The notes: generated by a model from the letters alone, not told the origin. A stretch of 64,000 bases of DNA from CAIWHR01 sp963811685 (GCA_963811685.1 CAWESK010000015.1:62001-126000); one strand, 5' to 3'; numbered from the stretch's first letter, positions 45,615 through 56,269 are shown. Translations and numbers: made by a program.

Positions 45615-46535
45615 TCACGCCGGCCGGAGCCAGCCGTCCTCGCATTTGACGGCTCCGGAGTTTCGAAGTTCACCGATCAGCAACGCCGCGAGCTCGGACG
45701 GCGCGATGCGGAAGAACTGGCGATTGAAATCCCGATACATGCCGACGCGGTCGAGATAGGATGGCATCTCGTCCAACGGCAGCTGCTGACGGTCGAGCAG
45801 CGCGAACACGAGGTTGACCTTGAGCGCGTGGCGGGCGACGCGAAGACTGTCCGCTTCGAACGCCGCGACGCGCTCCCGCGCGCGGGCGAGCGCCGCCGCC
45901 ACGCCCGTGAAAGGCTCGCCGTGGCCCGGAATGACGATGCGAACCTCGAGTGCGGCGATCATCTCGATCGTCGCGCGCGTGGCGGGCAGGGCGGCGGGAT
46001 CGAACTCCGGCGGCATCACGAATCCGAAGCCGTTCTCCCACAGCGCGTCGCCGGAAATGAGGATGCCGTGCTCGGCATTGTGAAACACGAGCGCGCCCAT
46101 GTCGTGCCCGGGTGCCGCGAGCGCGTGCCACTCGAGATCGCCCCAGACGTGCGTCGATCCGGGTTGCAGTCCCTTGCTTACGACGAAGCGCTCGGCGCGC
46201 TGGTCGCAGTAATCGTAGAGCAGCGCCTTCTGGTCCCACCGCTCCACGAGCGCCGCTTCGTCCTCGGGCACCGCTACCGGGCATCCGTATTTCGCGACGA
46301 TTGCGGCATTGCCGCCGATGTGGTCGGAGTGGCAGTGCGTATTGACGATCCACGCGAGCGGGTCGTTGCCGATGCCGCGCGGCGACGCGATGAGCGCGAG
46401 CGTCAGCGGCGCATGCCGGAGATACCCGGTGTCGACCACGACGTGGCCGTCGCGGCTCTTCAGCACGATGTTGTTCGACGACAGCCAGTCGCGGACGAAA
46501 ACGTGAAGTTGCGGCGGCAGCGAGTGCGCGGACAT
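45615..46535 (-). CDS. Metallo-beta-lactamase-fold hydrolase
   Basis: A 306-residue protein with the zinc motif THCHSDHIGG, later ligands in APGHDMGALVF, SGDALWENGFGF and IPGHGEPF. No signal peptide. It resembles the quinoprotein-relay or SoxH-like MBL group by overall layout. ATG 46535 preferred over TTG 46541. A 7-bp stem-loop (45504-45524) lies beyond its 3' end. Confidence 0.88.
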   Translation of the reverse strand: MSAHSLPPQLHVFVRDWLSSNNIVLKSRDGHVVVDTGYLRHAPLTLALIASPRGIGNDPLAWIVNTHCHSDHIGGNAAIVAKYGCPVAVPEDEAALVERWDQKALLYDYCDQRAERFVVSKGLQPGSTHVWGDLEWHALAAPGHDMGALVFHNAEHGILISGDALWENGFGFVMPPEFDPAALPATRATIEMIAALEVRIVIPGHGEPFTGVAAALARARERVAAFEADSLRVARHALKVNLVFALLDRQQLPLDEMPSYLDRVGMYRDFNRQFFRIAPSELAALLIGELRNSGAVKCEDGWLRPA

Positions 46536-46679
46536 GGGCAACGCGGGAATCCTACCATCGTCGCCGCAAAGACCGCTGCGGGCGGCCCATCACGCTGCGG
46601 CACGCGAATGCGGTACGCTTATTGCACCCACGTTCCGCGCTGTCGCATGCAAGACCATGACCGAATTGGGGGCATACGG

Positions 46680-48703
46680 ATGGGGATGGCGAACGACCGT
46701 CGATTGTTGCGCATCACGTGGCCTTTTCTTGCCATCGTCGTTCTGCTCGTCCTCCTGGCGAGCGAGAGCCTGAAGATCGTCTCCGCCAGCCGCGCCTACG
46801 TGGGGGGCGAAAGTCTCTGGTCGAAGGCGCAGAAGGACGCGGTGCACAGCCTGTTCCGTTACGCGCAATCGCGGTCCGAGGCTGATTACCGAAGCTATCT
46901 GCAGTCGATATCGGTGCCGATGGGCGACCGCCGGGCGCGGCTCGAGCTCTCGAAGGAGGAGCCCGATCTCGCCGTCGCCCGCGAGGGATTCCTCGCCGGC
47001 AAGAACGATCCCGAGGATGTCGACGGAATGATCATGCTGTTCCGCCGCTTCCGCGACGTGAGCTTCATGCGCCGCGCAATCGGCATCTGGGCCGAAGGCG
47101 ACGAGGGAATCGCCGAGCTCAGCGCCGCCGCGCAGGACCTCCACGCGCACATCGTCGCCGGCGACTACCAGGCGGCCACGCTCGACCCGATTCTCACGCG
47201 GATCGATGACGCCAACCGGCGGCTTACTCCGCTGGAGGTCGCGTTCTCCGGCACGCTGGGCGAGGCCTCGCGGCGGACGCAGGGAATTCTCGAAGTCGCG
47301 CTGATACTCGCCGCGGGCGCGCTCGTCATCGCCGGCATCGCGCTCTCGCGGCGCATGCTGCGCACGAGCGACGCGCTGGAGAACGCGTTGCGCGTGAGCG
47401 AGGAGCGCTTCGACCTCGCGGTGGATGGCAGCAATGCGGGCATCTGGGACTGGAACCTCCGCAGCGGGGACGTCTACTACTCGCCGCGCTACAAGGAGCT
47501 GCTGGGCTACGCGGACGACGAATTCCCCGACACGCTCGAGTCCTTCCTGAATCGCCTCCATCCCGACGACCGGGCGGTGCGCCAGGCCGCGCTCGAGGAG
47601 CATCGTGCGCACGGCGCGCCCTATGACTACGACATTCCGGCTCCGTACCCGCTCGGGGGAGTACCGATGGTTCGAGGCGCGCGGAAAGTCGGTACGGGAT
47701 GCGAATGGCGAGATCACCCGGATGGCCGGCTCGATCACCGACATCACCGATCGCAAGCAGGCCGAGGCGCAGCTCTACGCCGAGAAGGACCGCGCGCAGG
47801 TGACGCTGCAATCGATTGCCGAAGGCGTGATCGCCACCGACGAGCAAGGCCGTATCGAGACGCTCAATCCGGCTGCGCAATCGCTGACGGGATGGACGAG
47901 CGCCGAGGCGCGCGGCCGTCCGCTCCAGGAAGTGTTCAGGATCGTCGACCAGGCCGACCGGCGGGTTGCAGATCAACCCGGTGGCGACGCTGCTGCAGGA
48001 GGGGCGCAGCGTCGAGCTTCGCGGCAACACGATCCTCGTGCGGCGCGATGGCCGTGAAATCGGCGTCGACACGTCGACGGCGCCGATCCGCGATCGCGAC
48101 GGGGCGACGATCGGCGCGGTCCTCGTGTTCTACGACGTCACCGACGTTCGCCGCTTCACCGAGCAGCTGTCGCACCAGGCGCGCCACGATCCGCTGACCG
48201 GTCTCGCGAACCGGCGCGAATTCGAGCATCGGCTGGCGCGGGCGCTCGAAGGCGCCGCGGAGGGCGACCGTCGCCATGCGATGCTCTACCTCGACCTCGA
48301 CCGCTTCAAGGAGGTCAACGACTCCTGCGGCCACGCGGCCGGCGACGATCTGTTGCGCGAGATCAGCGTCCTTCTGCAGCGCAAGCTGCGCCAGGGTGAC
48401 ACGTTGGCGCGACTCGGCGGCGACGAATTCGGCGTGCTGCTGGAGAACTGCGCGCCCGACCATGCGGTGCGGATCGCCGAGGGTCTCCGCGATGCGGTGG
48501 CGCACATGCAGTTCGCCGTGCAAGGCAGATCGTTCAAGCTGGGTGTCAGCATCGGCCTCGTCGCCATTGCCGATGGCGACCGATCGGTCGCGAAGATCCT
48601 GAGCCGCGCCGATGCGTGCTGCTATCGGGCGAAGGGCGCCGGTCGCGACCGCGTGCACGCCTACGATCCGAAAGACGAGCCCGATCGCCGGCAATTCGGA
48701 TAG
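46680..48703 (+). CDS. Membrane PAS-PAS-GGDEF diguanylate cyclase (two frame breaks)
   Basis: About 674 residues predicted to make cyclic di-GMP. N-terminal membrane segment (ITWPFLAIVVLLVLLASESL), a helical sensory region of about 180 residues, a second membrane segment (ILEVALILAAGALVIAGIAL), PAS 1 (FDLAVDGSNAGIWDWNLRSG), PAS 2 (LQSIAEGVIATDEQGRIETL) and a GGDEF domain with ARHDPLTGLANRREFEHRLA and intact LGGDEFG. No EAL domain; no RxxD inhibitory site is obvious. Breaks near 47635 and 47958 fall between conserved segments, all of which are present. Confidence 0.87.
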
Positions 48704-48723
48704 CCGCGACGACCGTTACCCCG

Positions 48724-51700
48724 TCAGCGCAGGCGGCCGAGAAAATCCCGCAGGAGCGCGACGCGATCCGCGAGCGTGGGCGCCGCGCGCTCGATGCGTA
48801 TCCGATCCGGTCCCGCGAAGCGGATGCGGCCGTCGCGCTGGACGAGCAGGATGAGCGCGCCCGCGTCGAACGGCGGGTGCTTCACGAATTGCAGCGTGCT
48901 CCGCTCGGGGCCGGCGTCGATTTTGGCGACGCCGAGCGGCTTCGCCACGAGCCGCAGCCGGTGGCAGGCCAGAAGCGCGAGCGCGGGCTCGGGGGGGCGC
49001 CCGAAGCGGTCGACGAGTTCCTCCTGCAACGCTTCCAGCTCCTCGGCGCTGTCGCAGTTCGCGAGGCGCTTGTAGAGGACGAGGCGCTCGTGCACGTCGT
49101 TGCAATAGATTTCGGGCAGCAGCGCCGGCACGTGCAGATTGATCTCGGTGGTGACGCCGAGCGGCGCCGACAGGTCGGGCTCGCGGCCTGCCTTCAACGC
49201 CGACACGGCGGCCTTCAGCATGTCGGCGTAGAGCTGGAAGCCGATCTCCTGCATCTCTCCCGACTGCGATTCGCCGAGCACCTCGCCCGCGCCGCGGATT
49301 TCGAGGTCGTGCATCGCGAGGTAGAAGCCGGAGCCCAGGTCCTCCATCATCTGGATCGCCTCGAGACGCTTCTTCGCCTGCAGCGACAGCGATTCTTCCG
49401 GGGGCGTCAGCAGATACGCATAGGCCTGGTGGTGGGAACGGCCGACGCGGCCGCGCAATTGATGGAGCTGCGCGAGGCCGAGGCGGTCGGCGCGCTCGAT
49501 GATGATCGTGTTGGCGGTCGGCACGTCGATGCCGGTCTCGATGATCGTCGAGCAGACGAGGAAATTGATGCGCTGCGCGTAGAACTCGCGCATCACATGC
49601 TCGAGATCGCGCTCGGCCATCTGCCCGTGGGCGACGGCGATCCGCGCCTCCGGCAGGAGCTCCGTGAGGCGCTCCGCCGTCGTGGCGATCGTGTCGATGT
49701 CGTTGTGCAGGAAGTAGACCTGGCCGCCGCGCTTCATTTCGCGCAGCGCAGCCTCGCGGATGATGCCGCGAGAGTAGGTCGACACGAACGTCTTGATCGC
49801 AAGCCGCCGCTGCGGCGCCGTGGCGATCACCGAGAAGTCGCGAATCCCTTCGAGCGACATCGCGAGCGTGCGCGGGATGGGGGTCGCCGTCAGCGTGAGC
49901 ACGTCGACCTCGGCGCGCAGCTTCTTGAGCTGCTCCTTCTGGCGGACGCCGAAGCGATGTTCCTCGTCGATGATCACGAGACCGAGGCTCTTGAATTTCA
50001 CGTCGGCCTGCAGCAGCTTGTGCGTGCCGATGACGAGATCGAGCGTCCCCGCAGCGAGACCTTCCAGCGCCGCCTTCACTTCCTTCGCCGAGCGGAAGCG
50101 CGACAGCTCGGTCAGCCTCACGGGCAAGTCGGCGAAGCGGTCGGTGAACACCTTGAAATGCTGCTCGGCGAGCAGGGTGGTCGGCACCAGCACCGCGACC
50201 TGCTTGCCGTCGGCGAGCGCCACGAACGCGGCGCGCAGCGCCACCTCGGTCTTGCCGAAGCCGACATCCCCGCAGACGAGGCGGTCCATCGGCCGGCCGG
50301 TGGTGAGATCGGTGATCACCGCGTCGATCGCCGCCTGCTGGTCGGCGGTTTCCTCGAACGGGAAGCCATCGGCGAACGCCTCGTAGTCGTGCGGCGTGAA
50401 CGTGAACGCATGACCGGTGCGCGCCGCGCGCTGCGCGTAGAGATTCAGCAATTCGGCGGCGGTGTCGTGCGCCTGCCGCGCCGCCCGCTTCTTCGCCTTT
50501 TCCCATTGGCCGCTGCCGAGCTCGTGCAGCGGCGCGGCTTCCGGCGACGCGCCGCTGTAGCGGCCGATGAGATGGAGATTCGACACCGGGACATAGAGCT
50601 TGGCGTCGTTGGCGTAGACGAGCTGCAGGAATTCGGTCGGACCCTCGCCGACATCCAGCGTGACGAGGCCGAGGTAGCGGCCGATGCCGTGCTCCTCGTG
50701 GACGACGGGGTCGCCGATGCGCACCTCCGACAGGTCGCGCAGCATCGCGTCGACGTTGGACCGGCGCGCGCCGTCGCGGCGGCCGCGACGCACGATACCT
50801 GCGTAGAGCTCGGCTTCGGTGACGAACGCGAGCTTCGCCGGCGGCCACGCGAAGCCGGCGTGCAGCGGCGAGACGCCGAGCGCAACCGGCGCCTCGCTCG
50901 CAAGAAACCCGGCGAGATCATCGACCTGGGGCAGCAGGAGCCCGTACTCGGCGAAGTATTGCTGCATCGTCTCGCGTCGTCCCGCGCTTTCGGCGCAGAT
51001 CAGCACGCGGGTGTCGATCCGCGTCGCCAGGAAGCGCTTCAGCGCCGCGAGCGGGTCCTCGGCGCGGCGGTCGACCTGCAGCGACGGCAGTGGCGTGGCA
51101 GGGCCGCGCGTGGCCGGAGCATCGGCGCTCGCCGCCGGCAACTCGATGCGCGAAAACGGCTTCAACGCTCCGTTGAACGCGTCCTGCGGCAGAAATACCT
51201 CGTTCGGCGGCAGCAGCGGGCGCGCCTTGTCGCCGCGCAAGAGCTTGTAGCGGGCGTCGGTATCCTGCCAGAAGCGCTCGATCGCGCCGCCGACATCGCC
51301 GACCTGCGCAATGGCAGCGTTGCGCGGCAGATAATCGGCGAGCGTCGCAGTTTCCTCGAAGAAGAGCGGCAGGTAATACTCGATGCCGCCCGGCGCGACG
51401 CCGTGGCTCACGTCCTTGTACAGCGGCGATTTCGACGGATCGCCTTCGAACACTTCGCGGTAACGGCTGCGAAAGCGCGTTTGCCCGCCCTCGTCGAGAG
51501 GGAACTCGCGCGCCGGCAGCAGCCGCACCTCGGGCACGGGGTAGAGCGTGCGCTGCGTATCGACGTCGAACGTGCGGATGCTTTCGATGTCGTCGCCGAA
51601 AAGATCGAGCCGATAGGGCAGCGTGCTGCCCATCGGAAAGAGATCGATGAGGCCGCCGCGGATGCTGAACTCGCCGGGCGATACGACCTGCGTGACGTGC

Positions 51701-52293
51701 TGGTAGCCGGCGAGCGAAAGCTGCGCGCGCAGCGCGTTCGCGTCGAGGCGGGTCCCCTGCTTCAGAAAGAACGTGAACGCCGCGAGGTAGGACGGCGGCG
51801 CGAGCCGGTAGAGGGCCGTCGTCGCGGCGACGACGAGCACGTCGCATTCGCCGCGCGACACGCGGTAGAGCGTCGCCAGGCGCTCCGACACGAGATCGTG
51901 GTGCGGGGAGAACGGATCGTACGGCAGCGTCTCCCAGTCGGGAAGGAGCGCGATCTCGAGCCCCGGCGCGAACCACGGGATCTCGTCCGCAAGGCGCTGC
52001 GCGCCGAGCGCGTCGGCGCTGACGACGGCCAGCAGGCGTTTCTCGCGGGCGCATTGCAACGCCAGTTGCGCGAGCGCGATCGCATCGGACGAGCCTGGCA
52101 GTGCCTTCGCGCGAAGCCTTTGGCCGGGCGCCGGCAAATCCGGAACGAGCCGGGGCAGCGCAGCGAGCCTCCGGAGGGACGCTGCGAGGTCGGGTGTCGC
52201 GGGCGCAGCGGTGCTTACGCTTTGCGCCGGCGCGGGTGCTGCGCCGGAAGTTGCGTTGGCCGCCGTCCCGGCGCCGTTTTGAGCCGTCGGCAC
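48724..52293 (-). CDS. mfd: Transcription-repair coupling factor
   Basis: A 1189-residue ATPase that removes stalled RNA polymerase and recruits UvrA. UvrB-like N-terminal modules, the RNA polymerase-interacting CarD-like domain (RIGDPVVHEEHGIGRYLGL), helicase motifs CGDVGFGKTEVALRAAF, IIDEEHRFGVRQ, LTATPIPRTLAMS, STIIETGIDVP and QLRGRVGRS, and the C-terminal TRCF domain. Frame intact over 3.6 kb. The N-terminus before residue 40 is a low-complexity Ala/Gly stretch, so the true start may be further in. Confidence 0.98.
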   Translation of the reverse strand: MPTAQNGAGTAANATSGAAPAPAQSVSTAAPATPDLAASLRRLAALPRLVPDLPAPGQRLRAKALPGSSDAIALAQLALQCAREKRLLAVVSADALGAQRLADEIPWFAPGLEIALLPDWETLPYDPFSPHHDLVSERLATLYRVSRGECDVLVVAATTALYRLAPPSYLAAFTFFLKQGTRLDANALRAQLSLAGYQHVTQVVSPGEFSIRGGLIDLFPMGSTLPYRLDLFGDDIESIRTFDVDTQRTLYPVPEVRLLPAREFPLDEGGQTRFRSRYREVFEGDPSKSPLYKDVSHGVAPGGIEYYLPLFFEETATLADYLPRNAAIAQVGDVGGAIERFWQDTDARYKLLRGDKARPLLPPNEVFLPQDAFNGALKPFSRIELPAASADAPATRGPATPLPSLQVDRRAEDPLAALKRFLATRIDTRVLICAESAGRRETMQQYFAEYGLLLPQVDDLAGFLASEAPVALGVSPLHAGFAWPPAKLAFVTEAELYAGIVRRGRRDGARRSNVDAMLRDLSEVRIGDPVVHEEHGIGRYLGLVTLDVGEGPTEFLQLVYANDAKLYVPVSNLHLIGRYSGASPEAAPLHELGSGQWEKAKKRAARQAHDTAAELLNLYAQRAARTGHAFTFTPHDYEAFADGFPFEETADQQAAIDAVITDLTTGRPMDRLVCGDVGFGKTEVALRAAFVALADGKQVAVLVPTTLLAEQHFKVFTDRFADLPVRLTELSRFRSAKEVKAALEGLAAGTLDLVIGTHKLLQADVKFKSLGLVIIDEEHRFGVRQKEQLKKLRAEVDVLTLTATPIPRTLAMSLEGIRDFSVIATAPQRRLAIKTFVSTYSRGIIREAALREMKRGGQVYFLHNDIDTIATTAERLTELLPEARIAVAHGQMAERDLEHVMREFYAQRINFLVCSTIIETGIDVPTANTIIIERADRLGLAQLHQLRGRVGRSHHQAYAYLLTPPEESLSLQAKKRLEAIQMMEDLGSGFYLAMHDLEIRGAGEVLGESQSGEMQEIGFQLYADMLKAAVSALKAGREPDLSAPLGVTTEINLHVPALLPEIYCNDVHERLVLYKRLANCDSAEELEALQEELVDRFGRPPEPALALLACHRLRLVAKPLGVAKIDAGPERSTLQFVKHPPFDAGALILLVQRDGRIRFAGPDRIRIERAAPTLADRVALLRDFLGRLR

Positions 52294-52316
52294 GAGCAGG
52301 AACGAATCGAGCGCGG

Positions 52317-52322
52317 ATTATA
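52317..52322 (-). promoter_or_regulatory. -10 element of mfd
   Basis: Perfect TATAAT on the minus strand, 24 bp upstream of the mfd start. No good -35 is seen at 17 bp. Confidence 0.4.
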
Positions 52323-52392
52323 CGTGGGCACCAAATGGGGATGACCTCCTCGCGGATCAATGGTCGCCGCAATCGCGTGCGATAATCGTCGC

Positions 52393-53328
52393 GTGAACGG
52401 GACGGCCACGAACCCGCGCGGTGCGCACCCCTATTTGCTGCTCGCGCTGGCGCCGCTGTTCTGGGCCTGCAACTGGATCGTTGGCCGCGGCCTCGCCGGC
52501 GACATTCCACCAATGGCAATGACGTTCTTTCGCTGGCTCTTCGCGCTGGCGATGCTCGCGCCGTTCGCATGGCCGCACGTCCGCCGCGAATGGCCGCTCG
52601 TGAAGGCGCGCTGGAAGACGATGCTCGTTCTGGGCGCGATCGGCGTCGGCACCCACAATGCGCTCGCCTATCTCGGCCTCAACTACACGACGGCGATGAA
52701 CGGCGTCATTCTCAATTCGTTCATCCCCGTGATGATCATCGCATTCACGTGGCTGTTCCTCGGGGAGCGGCTCTCCGCCGTGCAAATGGCCGGCGTCGGC
52801 GTCTCGCTGGTGGGCGTGCTCACGATCCTGTCGCGGGGAAGCTTCGACGTGCTGACCACGTTTCGCCTCAACGGCGGCGACCTCCTCGTGATCCTGTCGA
52901 TGGCGATGTGGTCGACCTACACGATCGCGCTGCGATGGCGTCCGCCGGGCCTGCACATGCTCACCTTCCTGTTCGTGCTGATCGTCGTCGGGCTCCTGTG
53001 CGTGCTGCCGTTCTTTCTGGCCGAATTCGCGCTCGGCCGGCGGATGGTGGTCACGCCCGTCAATCTCGCGGCGCTGGCGGCGATCGCGCTCTTCTCGTCG
53101 TTGCTGGCCTACATCTTCTGGAACCGGGGCGTCGAGCAGGTCGGCGCGAGCGTGGCAGGGCTTTTCGTCCACCTGATGCCGGTGTTCGGTGTCGTGCTGG
53201 CCTGGATCTTCCTCGGCGAGCGGCTCGCCCTGTTCCATGTCGCCGGAATTGCGCTTATCCTGACGGGCATCTGGATCATGAGCCGGCTGGGGCGGCGCCC
53301 GGCGCCGGCGCCGGCCGGAACGGACTGA
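52393..53328 (+). CDS. EamA/DMT-family transporter
   Basis: A carrier of 311 residues with ten membrane segments in two EamA repeats (AMTFFRWLFALAMLAPFAWP in the first; VEQVGASVAGLFVHLMPVFG in the second). Substrate unknown. GTG 52393 is preferred; ATG 52360 overlaps the GATAAT box at 52381-52386. Confidence 0.9.
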   Translation: MNGTATNPRGAHPYLLLALAPLFWACNWIVGRGLAGDIPPMAMTFFRWLFALAMLAPFAWPHVRREWPLVKARWKTMLVLGAIGVGTHNALAYLGLNYTTAMNGVILNSFIPVMIIAFTWLFLGERLSAVQMAGVGVSLVGVLTILSRGSFDVLTTFRLNGGDLLVILSMAMWSTYTIALRWRPPGLHMLTFLFVLIVVGLLCVLPFFLAEFALGRRMVVTPVNLAALAAIALFSSLLAYIFWNRGVEQVGASVAGLFVHLMPVFGVVLAWIFLGERLALFHVAGIALILTGIWIMSRLGRRPAPAPAGTD

Positions 53329-53360
53329 AGGCTTCCGCGCGGCGAATCGCCCCACGAGCG

Positions 53361-53576
53361 ATGACTGACATCGGCAATGCTGGGCGGGTGGATCTGATGC
53401 AGCGGCTGGTTGCGCTGCAGATCGAGCATCGTGATCTCGACGACGTCATCCGACGCCTCGCCGAGGACCCTGGACGCGACCAGTTGCAGCTCACCCGGAT
53501 GAAGCGGCGCAAGCTGTTGCTGAAGGACCAGATCGCCCGCCTCGAGCGCGCGATCGATCCCGATATTCTCGCGTAG
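53361..53576 (+). CDS. DUF465 (YdcH-like) small coiled-coil protein
   Basis: A 71-residue helical hairpin: VDLMQRLVALQIEHRDLDDV and RMKRRKLLLKDQIARLERAI. Length and layout match DUF465. Function unknown. It ends exactly at the convergent manC stop. Confidence 0.87.
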   Translation: MTDIGNAGRVDLMQRLVALQIEHRDLDDVIRRLAEDPGRDQLQLTRMKRRKLLLKDQIARLERAIDPDILA

Positions 53577-55035
53577 CTACCGGGTGCGCCCGTAGCGGTC
53601 TTCGAAGCGGACGATGTCGTCCTCGCCGAGGTAGTCGCCGCACTGGATCTCGATGATGACGAGCGGCACCGTCCCCGCGTTTTCGAGGCGATGCTTCGTT
53701 TCGACGGGGATGTAGGTCGAGCGCTGCTTCTCGACCGTGAAGACGTCGTCGCCGCGCGTGACGGTCGCGGTGCCGGCCACCACCACCCAGTGCTCGCTTC
53801 GCTGGTGGTGCAGCTGCAACGACAGCGCGGCACCCGGCTTGATCTCGATGCGCTTGACCTTGAAGCCGGGGCCTTCGTGCAGCACGGTGTACGCACCCCA
53901 GGGCCGAGTGACGGTGCGCGGTTCGCGATAGGCGCCGTGGCCGCGCGCCTTCAACTCGGCCACGACCTCGCGCACGCGCTGCAGCGAATCGCCGTGCGCA
54001 ACGAGGAGGGCGTCGGGCGTGTCGACGATGGCGAGGTTCTCGACGCCGACGGTCGCGACGATGCGGTCGCCGCCATGGATGTACGTATTCCTGGTGGCGA
54101 TGGCAACGCGTTCGCCCTGGCCGCGGTTGCCGTGCGTCATCCGGCGCGGAGAGCTCCGCCACCGCCTGCCAGGAACCAACGTCGGTCCAGTCGAACGTTC
54201 CGCGCACGATCGTCACGTCGCCCGCCGCCGCCGCCGCCTCCATCACCGCGTAGTCGAGCGACACATCGGGAACGGGAGCGAAGAGATCGGGGTCGATCTC
54301 CAGCATTGCCGCGTCGGTCGTGCGCGGCGACGCCGCGCAGCGCCGCGCCGCGGCGAGCAGCGTTGCTGCATGGCGGGCCAGCGCGGCGAGAATGGCCGCT
54401 GCCGTGAAGCAGAACATGCCGGAATTCCAGACGAAGTTTCCCGCCGCAAGATACGAGCGCGCCGTCGCGGCGTCGGGCTTTTCGACGAAGCGGCGGGCGC
54501 GAAATGCGGTGGGCCGTGGCGGAATCGTCGAGCGCGTCGGCGCATTCGAGATAGCCGAATCCCGTTTCGGCGCGCGTCGGCGCGATCCCGAACGTCACGA
54601 GCGTTGCCCTCGCGCGCGAGCGCCGCCGCGCGCGCCACCGCTGCGGCGAACGCATCCTGATCCTGAATCAGATGATCGGCCGGCAGCACCAGCATGACGG
54701 CATCGCCGCCGTGCTGCGCCTCGACAGCCATGGCGGCCAGCGCGACTGCCGGTGCGGTGTTGCGGCCGAACGGCTCGAGGATGTACGACGCGACCCGCGG
54801 CCCTCGCGCTCCCAGTCCCGCGTAGAGATCCTTCGTGTGGAAATAAAGATCGCGATTGGTGACGGTGAGAAGCTCGGTGACACCCGGCAGCGCAAGCGCG
54901 CGCGCGGCGGTCTTTCCCGAGCAGCGTGTCGCCGTCGGGCAGGCGCATGAAGGCTTTCGGCGCCATCTCGCGCGACAGCGGCCACAGCCGCGTGCCGGCG
55001 CCGCCGGAAATGATGACGGGAACGAGGGGAGGCAT
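53577..55035 (-). pseudogene. manC: Mannose-1-P guanylyltransferase / mannose-6-P isomerase, four frame breaks
   Basis: A bifunctional enzyme of about 485 residues for GDP-mannose. VPVIISGGAGTRLWPLSREM (nucleotide site), ILEPFGRNTAPAVALAAMAV, LPADHLIQD, FVEKPDAATARSYLAAGNFV with WNSGMFCF, FDWTDVGSW, and the cupin isomerase half TRPWGAYTVL, KRIEIKPGAALSLQLHHQRS and EHWVVVAGTA are all encoded, but in alternating frames. Breaks lie near 54916 (an extra A in GGGAAAG), 54605, 54515 and 54145. It could supply mannose for the sugar-transfer operon or a capsule. Confidence 0.9.
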
Positions 55036-55190
55036 CGGGATAAACCTTGCGCAAGACCTTGAATCGACGCGAGTCTACCCCATGTTGAGTATCGAGTCCG
55101 CGTCGGGATGCTGACGAACGCGGTGGTATGATGACGATCTCAGCGCATTGCAACGGCGTGGTGACAACGCGCCGTGCCGCGACGATTACC

Positions 55191-55557
55191 GGGGGTGAAC
55201 TGGTTTCGACGGGGGTTGCAACGCAGCTTGGGGCATGCCGAGGCGCTTGTCCTCGTAAAACTCGAGCAATCGCAAACTTAACTGCGAACGACAACACGTA
55301 CGCTCTGGCGGCTTAATCCCGCCGGACCTCGCACCCGGCAGCGCCCGGCTGGGGTGATGTAACAGTCACAGCGAGGACATTCAGGGTGATCGCGCCCGTC
55401 CGGGTCACTTGGACGAAGCGTTAAACCAAGGTGGCTGGTCCCGCCGTCGTCTGTCAGTCAACGGCGTCGGGGCGAGAGCACAATGACTCGACTAAGCATG
55501 TAGTCCCGACTGTCGAGTGCTTCCGGACGCGAGTTCGATTCTCGCCCACCTCCACCA
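55191..55557 (+). ncRNA. ssrA: Transfer-messenger RNA
   Basis: One-piece tmRNA of 367 nt. The 5' end GGGGGTG pairs with CACCTCC near the 3' end, followed by A and an encoded CCA (55555-55557). GAACTGGTTTCGACG after the 5' stem and the T arm GAGTTCGATTCTC are diagnostic. The tag frame at 55284-55316 encodes ANDNTYALAA and a stop; Ala-Leu-Ala-Ala is the usual protease signal. Pseudoknot arms follow. Confidence 0.97.
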
Positions 55558-55569
55558 AACCCGAGAATG

Positions 55570-55597
55570 ACGGCCCCCGAGCGGGGCCGTTTTCTTT
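55570..55597 (+). terminator. Intrinsic terminator after ssrA
   Basis: ACGGCCCC (55570-55577) pairs with GGGGCCGT (55583-55590), then TTTTCTTT. Confidence 0.88.
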
Positions 55598-55630
55598 CCT
55601 TCTCCATCGTGACGGAGATTTGCCCGTCAT

Positions 55631-55656
55631 TTAGGCAACCTAATTCTTGTTAGGGC
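55631..55656. other. Cluster of TTAGG/CCTAA motifs downstream of ssrA
   Basis: TTAGG-CAA-CCTAA (55631-55643) overlaps CCTAA-TTCTTG-TTAGG, ending GTTAGGG. The pattern resembles integron recombination cores but misses the final Y of GTTRRRY. No integrase gene is in the window. Confidence 0.3.
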
Positions 55657-55816
55657 CGCAGCGAGGTACTGGTGAATCGATGACGACGCGCGGCATCGCC
55701 TTCGCACTATCTTTCACCGCCACAAGACGATGCTTCGGTGTGTCGCCGAGTTATTATCCGACCGTCACGGTTCGCCGAGCCGATCGACAAGTAACCAGCA
55801 ATCCGAGGAGGTGCCG

Positions 55817-56095
55817 ATGAAGTTCATGATCATGTGGAAAGTCTCGCCAGTGCATTACGCGACAGCGGTCAAACGATTCCTCAAGACCGGCGCGCCGGCA
55901 CCGAAGGGCTTGAAGACTATCGGTCGATGGCATACGGCCGGTTCGAGCAGAGGTTTTCACCTCGTCGAAGGCTCCGAGGCCGCGCTCGCGGAGATTAACG
56001 CCGAGTGGGCTGATCTCCTGGAACTGGAGGTCGTGCCGGTCGTTGAAGATGATGTCGCCGGCGCGGTCGCGAAGAAGGTCTACGGAAAGAAGTAA
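55817..56095 (+). CDS. DUF3303-family small protein
   Basis: A 92-residue ferredoxin-like (alpha/beta barrel) protein of unknown role: MKFMIMWKVSPVHYATAVKR, LKTIGRWHTAGSSRGFHLVE, EINAEWADLLELEVVPVVED. These match DUF3303. GAGGAGG precedes ATG. Codon use is less biased than in the core genes. The gene is isolated between the motif cluster after ssrA and the attC-like region, as in a gene cassette. Confidence 0.8.
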   Translation: MKFMIMWKVSPVHYATAVKRFLKTGAPAPKGLKTIGRWHTAGSSRGFHLVEGSEAALAEINAEWADLLELEVVPVVEDDVAGAVAKKVYGKK

Positions 56096-56265
56096 CCGAC
56101 GCGCCAATACCTCGACCTGATTATCGTCGAGCGTATCGACCCCGTACCCGCTACCCTCGAGTGGCCGCGTCCGGGCCCTAGCCCGACGGTCAACCGGACG
56201 CGCCGATTCATGGCTTCTACATGGCGAGCGTCCGTGCGGCGCGCCGGTTACCTTGCACGTTAGGC
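56091..56265. repeat. attC-like inverted and direct repeats ending in GTTAGGC
   Basis: GTAACCGACGCGCC (56092-56105) and TCAACCGGACGCGCCG (56190-56205) are near-identical direct copies; both pair with CGGCGCGCCGGTTAC (56237-56251). GTTAGGC (56259-56265) fits the 3' core GTTRRRY of integron attC sites, with the next gene starting five bases on. No matching 5' core GCCTAAC is seen at the left end, so an intact site is not shown. Confidence 0.35.
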
Positions 56266-56269
56266 ATCC

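Noticed and set aside
48616..52344. Long plus-strand open frame opposite mfd
   Set aside because: Low-complexity charged sequence antisense to the intact mfd gene.
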